A program made the position numbers and the translations under genes. The notes beneath the pieces were generated by a model. It saw nothing but the letters and a program-made list of their open reading frames with translations, ran no database searches and had not been told where the DNA came from. A stretch of DNA of 6,031 bases from Deltaproteobacteria bacterium (lineage in GTDB: Bacteria; Desulfobacterota; GWC2-55-46): the NCBI GenBank assembly GCA_016234955.1, contig JACRNN010000083.1, positions 1 through 6,031 on the forward strand. The letters run 5' to 3'. Position 1 is the first letter of the stretch. Each line of letters starts with the position of its first letter. Positions 4,517 to 6,031 of the stretch are shown here, in pieces.

Positions 4517-4981
4517 TTGAAAACAGAGGGCCTGGAAGATAAGATAAAGACCATAGCCGGGCCGGTCGTTGAAGGGTTCGGCCTCGAGCTCGTCGACCTC
4601 AGGTTCACCACCGGCCACGGCAGGTGGACGTTGCAGGTATTCGTGGACAAGCCGGGCGGGGTCACTATAGACGACTGCGGCGACGTGAGCAGGGAGCTTT
4701 CAACGGCCCTCGACGTCGAGGATCCGATACCCCGGAGCTACACCCTCGAGGTCTCTTCTCCGGGGCTGGACAGGCCGCTAATAAAGGAGAGGGACTTCAT
4801 AAGGTTTTCGGGGAAGAAGGCAAGGATAAGGACAAGGACGGACATGGAAGGCCGCAGGAACTTCAAGGCTACCATAGACGGGGCTGAATCCGGCATCGTC
4901 AGGATAACCGACGCTGACGGCAGGCGCTACGAAATACCGCTGTCCAACATAGAAAAGGCGAACCTCGAGATAGAGATATGA
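4517..4981 (+). CDS. rimP: Ribosome maturation factor RimP
   Basis: RimP binds the nascent 30S subunit in the cytoplasm and helps its 3' domain assemble. The 154-residue product has the usual family length and two-domain layout. An N-terminal alpha/beta domain contains LEDKIKTIAGPVVEGFGLEL (residues 6-25) and the signature YTLEVSSPGLDRPL (75-88), and is followed by a C-terminal SH3-like domain (about 90-154). The start is a TTG at 4517 with AAGG 10 nt upstream. It places Met just before the conserved first helix, and no in-frame ATG or GTG gives a better fit. A 15-codon ATG frame (4495-4542) overlaps this start in another register. The next gene is nusA, the conserved partner, but after an unusual 288-bp gap. 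ATA and AGG codons are frequent. Confidence 0.95.
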   Translation: MKTEGLEDKIKTIAGPVVEGFGLELVDLRFTTGHGRWTLQVFVDKPGGVTIDDCGDVSRELSTALDVEDPIPRSYTLEVSSPGLDRPLIKERDFIRFSGKKARIRTRTDMEGRRNFKATIDGAESGIVRITDADGRRYEIPLSNIEKANLEIEI

Positions 4982-5007
4982 CGGCGGCCGTTTGAGCGTG
5001 CGCAATG

Positions 5008-5022
5008 CCGTTATATTAACGG
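5008..5022. repeat. Small hairpin after rimP
   Basis: CCGTTA-TAT-TAACGG is a perfect 6-bp stem with a 3-nt loop, 26 nt after the rimP stop. Only TTTC follows, so it is a weak terminator or an RNA processing or stability hairpin at best. Confidence 0.35.
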
Positions 5023-5084
5023 TTTCATAATGGTCTTTACATAAAACCAGCCAGCCCACGATGTCATTCCCGCGTGTTTCTGGG

Positions 5085-5156
5085 CAGTTATCAGTTACCG
5101 GTTATCAGTAAAAATACGTTTTTATCCTTCACTGATAACTGACAACAGATAACCGG
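5085..5156. repeat. Palindromic repeat in the rimP-nusA spacer
   Basis: CAGTTATCAGT (5085-5095) is inverted at 5131-5141, and CCGGTTATC (5098-5106) is inverted as GATAACCGG (5148-5156). The stretch is thus two interleaved inverted pairs built from the word TTATCAGT. I recognise similar TTATCAGTTA-type palindromes as dispersed intergenic repeats in other genomes. Just before it, TGTCATTCCCGCGTGTTTCTGG (5062-5083) resembles one arm of another common dispersed repeat without its partner. Confidence 0.65.
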
Positions 5157-5269
5157 GATGGATTTTATGTGGATACTATTTATGAGGCGATTAATAAAGC
5201 CAGCGGGGCTTCAGAACGTTAAAAAAATAAACTTTCTCAAGCTCAACATATTTGGAGGATTTTAAAAAA

Positions 5270-6031
5270 ATGTCGTTAAATTTGAGCAACATAATCGAAC
5301 AGGTAGGCAAGGACAAGGGCATAGACAAGCATGTGCTCATAGACGCCCTTGAAACGGCTATGCTCAAGGCCGCCGAAAAACGCTTCGGGCAGAACAAGGT
5401 CATAGAGGCCCACTACCAGGAAGAGGCCGGAGAGATAGAGCTCTTCCTCTTCAAGACCGTGGTGGAGGATGTGAAAGATACGGATACGGAGATATCCATC
5501 GAGGACGCCGGTGAGCTCGACCCGGAGGCGGTCCTCGGAGACAGCCTCGGCGTCAAGCTCGATTCAAGGGAGTTCGGGCGCATAGACGCGCAGACCGCCA
5601 AGCAGATAATCATCCAGAAGGTCAGGGAGGCCGAAAGGAATATAATATTCACCGAATACAGCGCGAAGAAGGGCGAGATAATAACCGGTATAGTCCAGAG
5701 GTTCGAGAAGGGCGACATCGTTGTGGACCTCGGCAGGGCCGAGGCGGTGCTTCCCAAAAAGGAGCAGGTAAGGCGCGAGGGGTACAAGCCGGGCGAGAGG
5801 ATAAGGGGGGTCGTGCTCGACGTCAAGACCGAGGCCAAGGGCCCCCAGGTCATCATCTCAAGGACGCACCCGGCGTTCCTCATGAAGCTATTTCAGATGG
5901 AGGTGCCTGAGGTATACGAGGGCATAGTGGAGATAAAGGGCGCGGCCAGGGAGCCCGGCGACAGGGCGAAGATAGCGGTGGAGTCCCACAACTCGGACGT
6001 CGACCCCGTAGGGGCGTGCGTGGGAGTAAAG
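5270..6031 (+). CDS. nusA: Transcription termination/antitermination factor NusA, N-terminal part
   Basis: NusA binds RNA polymerase near the RNA exit channel and modulates pausing, intrinsic termination, Rho action and antitermination. The 254 codons present cover the polymerase-binding N-terminal domain (residues 1 to about 130, with ALETAMLKAAEKRFG and RIDAQTAKQIIIQKVREAER), the S1 RNA-binding domain (about 134-198) and the first part of KH1. KH1 includes EVPEVYEGIVEIKGAAREPG (211-230), KIAVESH and the beginning of the DPVGACVG loop at the window edge. The ATG at 5270 follows GGAGG (5254-5258) with an 11-nt spacer, and the N-terminus aligns with the family's usual start. KH2 and any acidic repeats lie beyond the window, where infB would normally follow. 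NusA is expected to regulate its own operon through the leader terminator at 4281. Confidence 0.96.
   Translation, partial: MSLNLSNIIEQVGKDKGIDKHVLIDALETAMLKAAEKRFGQNKVIEAHYQEEAGEIELFLFKTVVEDVKDTDTEISIEDAGELDPEAVLGDSLGVKLDSREFGRIDAQTAKQIIIQKVREAERNIIFTEYSAKKGEIITGIVQRFEKGDIVVDLGRAEAVLPKKEQVRREGYKPGERIRGVVLDVKTEAKGPQVIISRTHPAFLMKLFQMEVPEVYEGIVEIKGAAREPGDRAKIAVESHNSDVDPVGACVGVK

Overview
This looks like a bacterial chromosome segment from a Gram-negative lineage of moderately high GC. The protein genes use many ATA (Ile) and AGG (Arg) codons. Together with the abundance of dispersed palindromic repeats, this reminds me of deep Desulfobacterota- or Nitrospirota-like genomes. That placement is an impression, not a demonstrated assignment.

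Left (1-1200): the N-terminal 196 codons of a Uup-type ABC-F ATPase run leftward off the edge from a good sigma-70-like promoter (621-650). Behind it lie a roughly 120-bp palindromic repeat (667-784), a promoter-like site (839-867), a remnant reading frame that looks like the C-terminal tail of a larger enzyme (871-1062), and a strong hairpin terminator (1165-1200).

Middle-left (1200-2140): this is a scarred integration hotspot. A minus-strand fragment of only the 3' part of a tRNA (Ala-like) sits next to direct and inverted repeats that resemble integrase arm sites. A tyrosine recombinase follows that keeps its His/Arg/His/Tyr catalytic block but has lost everything before it. Next is an intact tRNA-Pro(CGG). 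Its 3' end is duplicated as a perfect 23-bp direct repeat 158 bp further on, enclosing a non-coding, structured unit.

Middle (2140-4150): two minus-strand genes encode a cysteine-rich YkgJ-like putative metal-binding protein and a cytoplasmic protein of three BON domains. Between them lies a 377-bp MITE-like element (2866-3242) with 17-bp terminal inverted repeats (15/17) and a TGTA target duplication. It holds two further palindromic repeats and appears to have pushed the BON gene away from its terminator.

Right (4150-6031): the start of the conserved rimP-nusA operon reads rightward. Its promoter is followed within about 25 nt by an intrinsic terminator, then by a GC-rich repeat leader, then by rimP (TTG start). 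An unusually long rimP-nusA spacer carries another palindromic repeat, and nusA runs off the right end in its KH1 domain. RimP matures the 30S ribosomal subunit and NusA controls RNA polymerase pausing, termination and antitermination.

I see no complete defence, secretion or biosynthetic system and no CRISPR array. The interest of the window lies in its non-coding and mobile-element layer.
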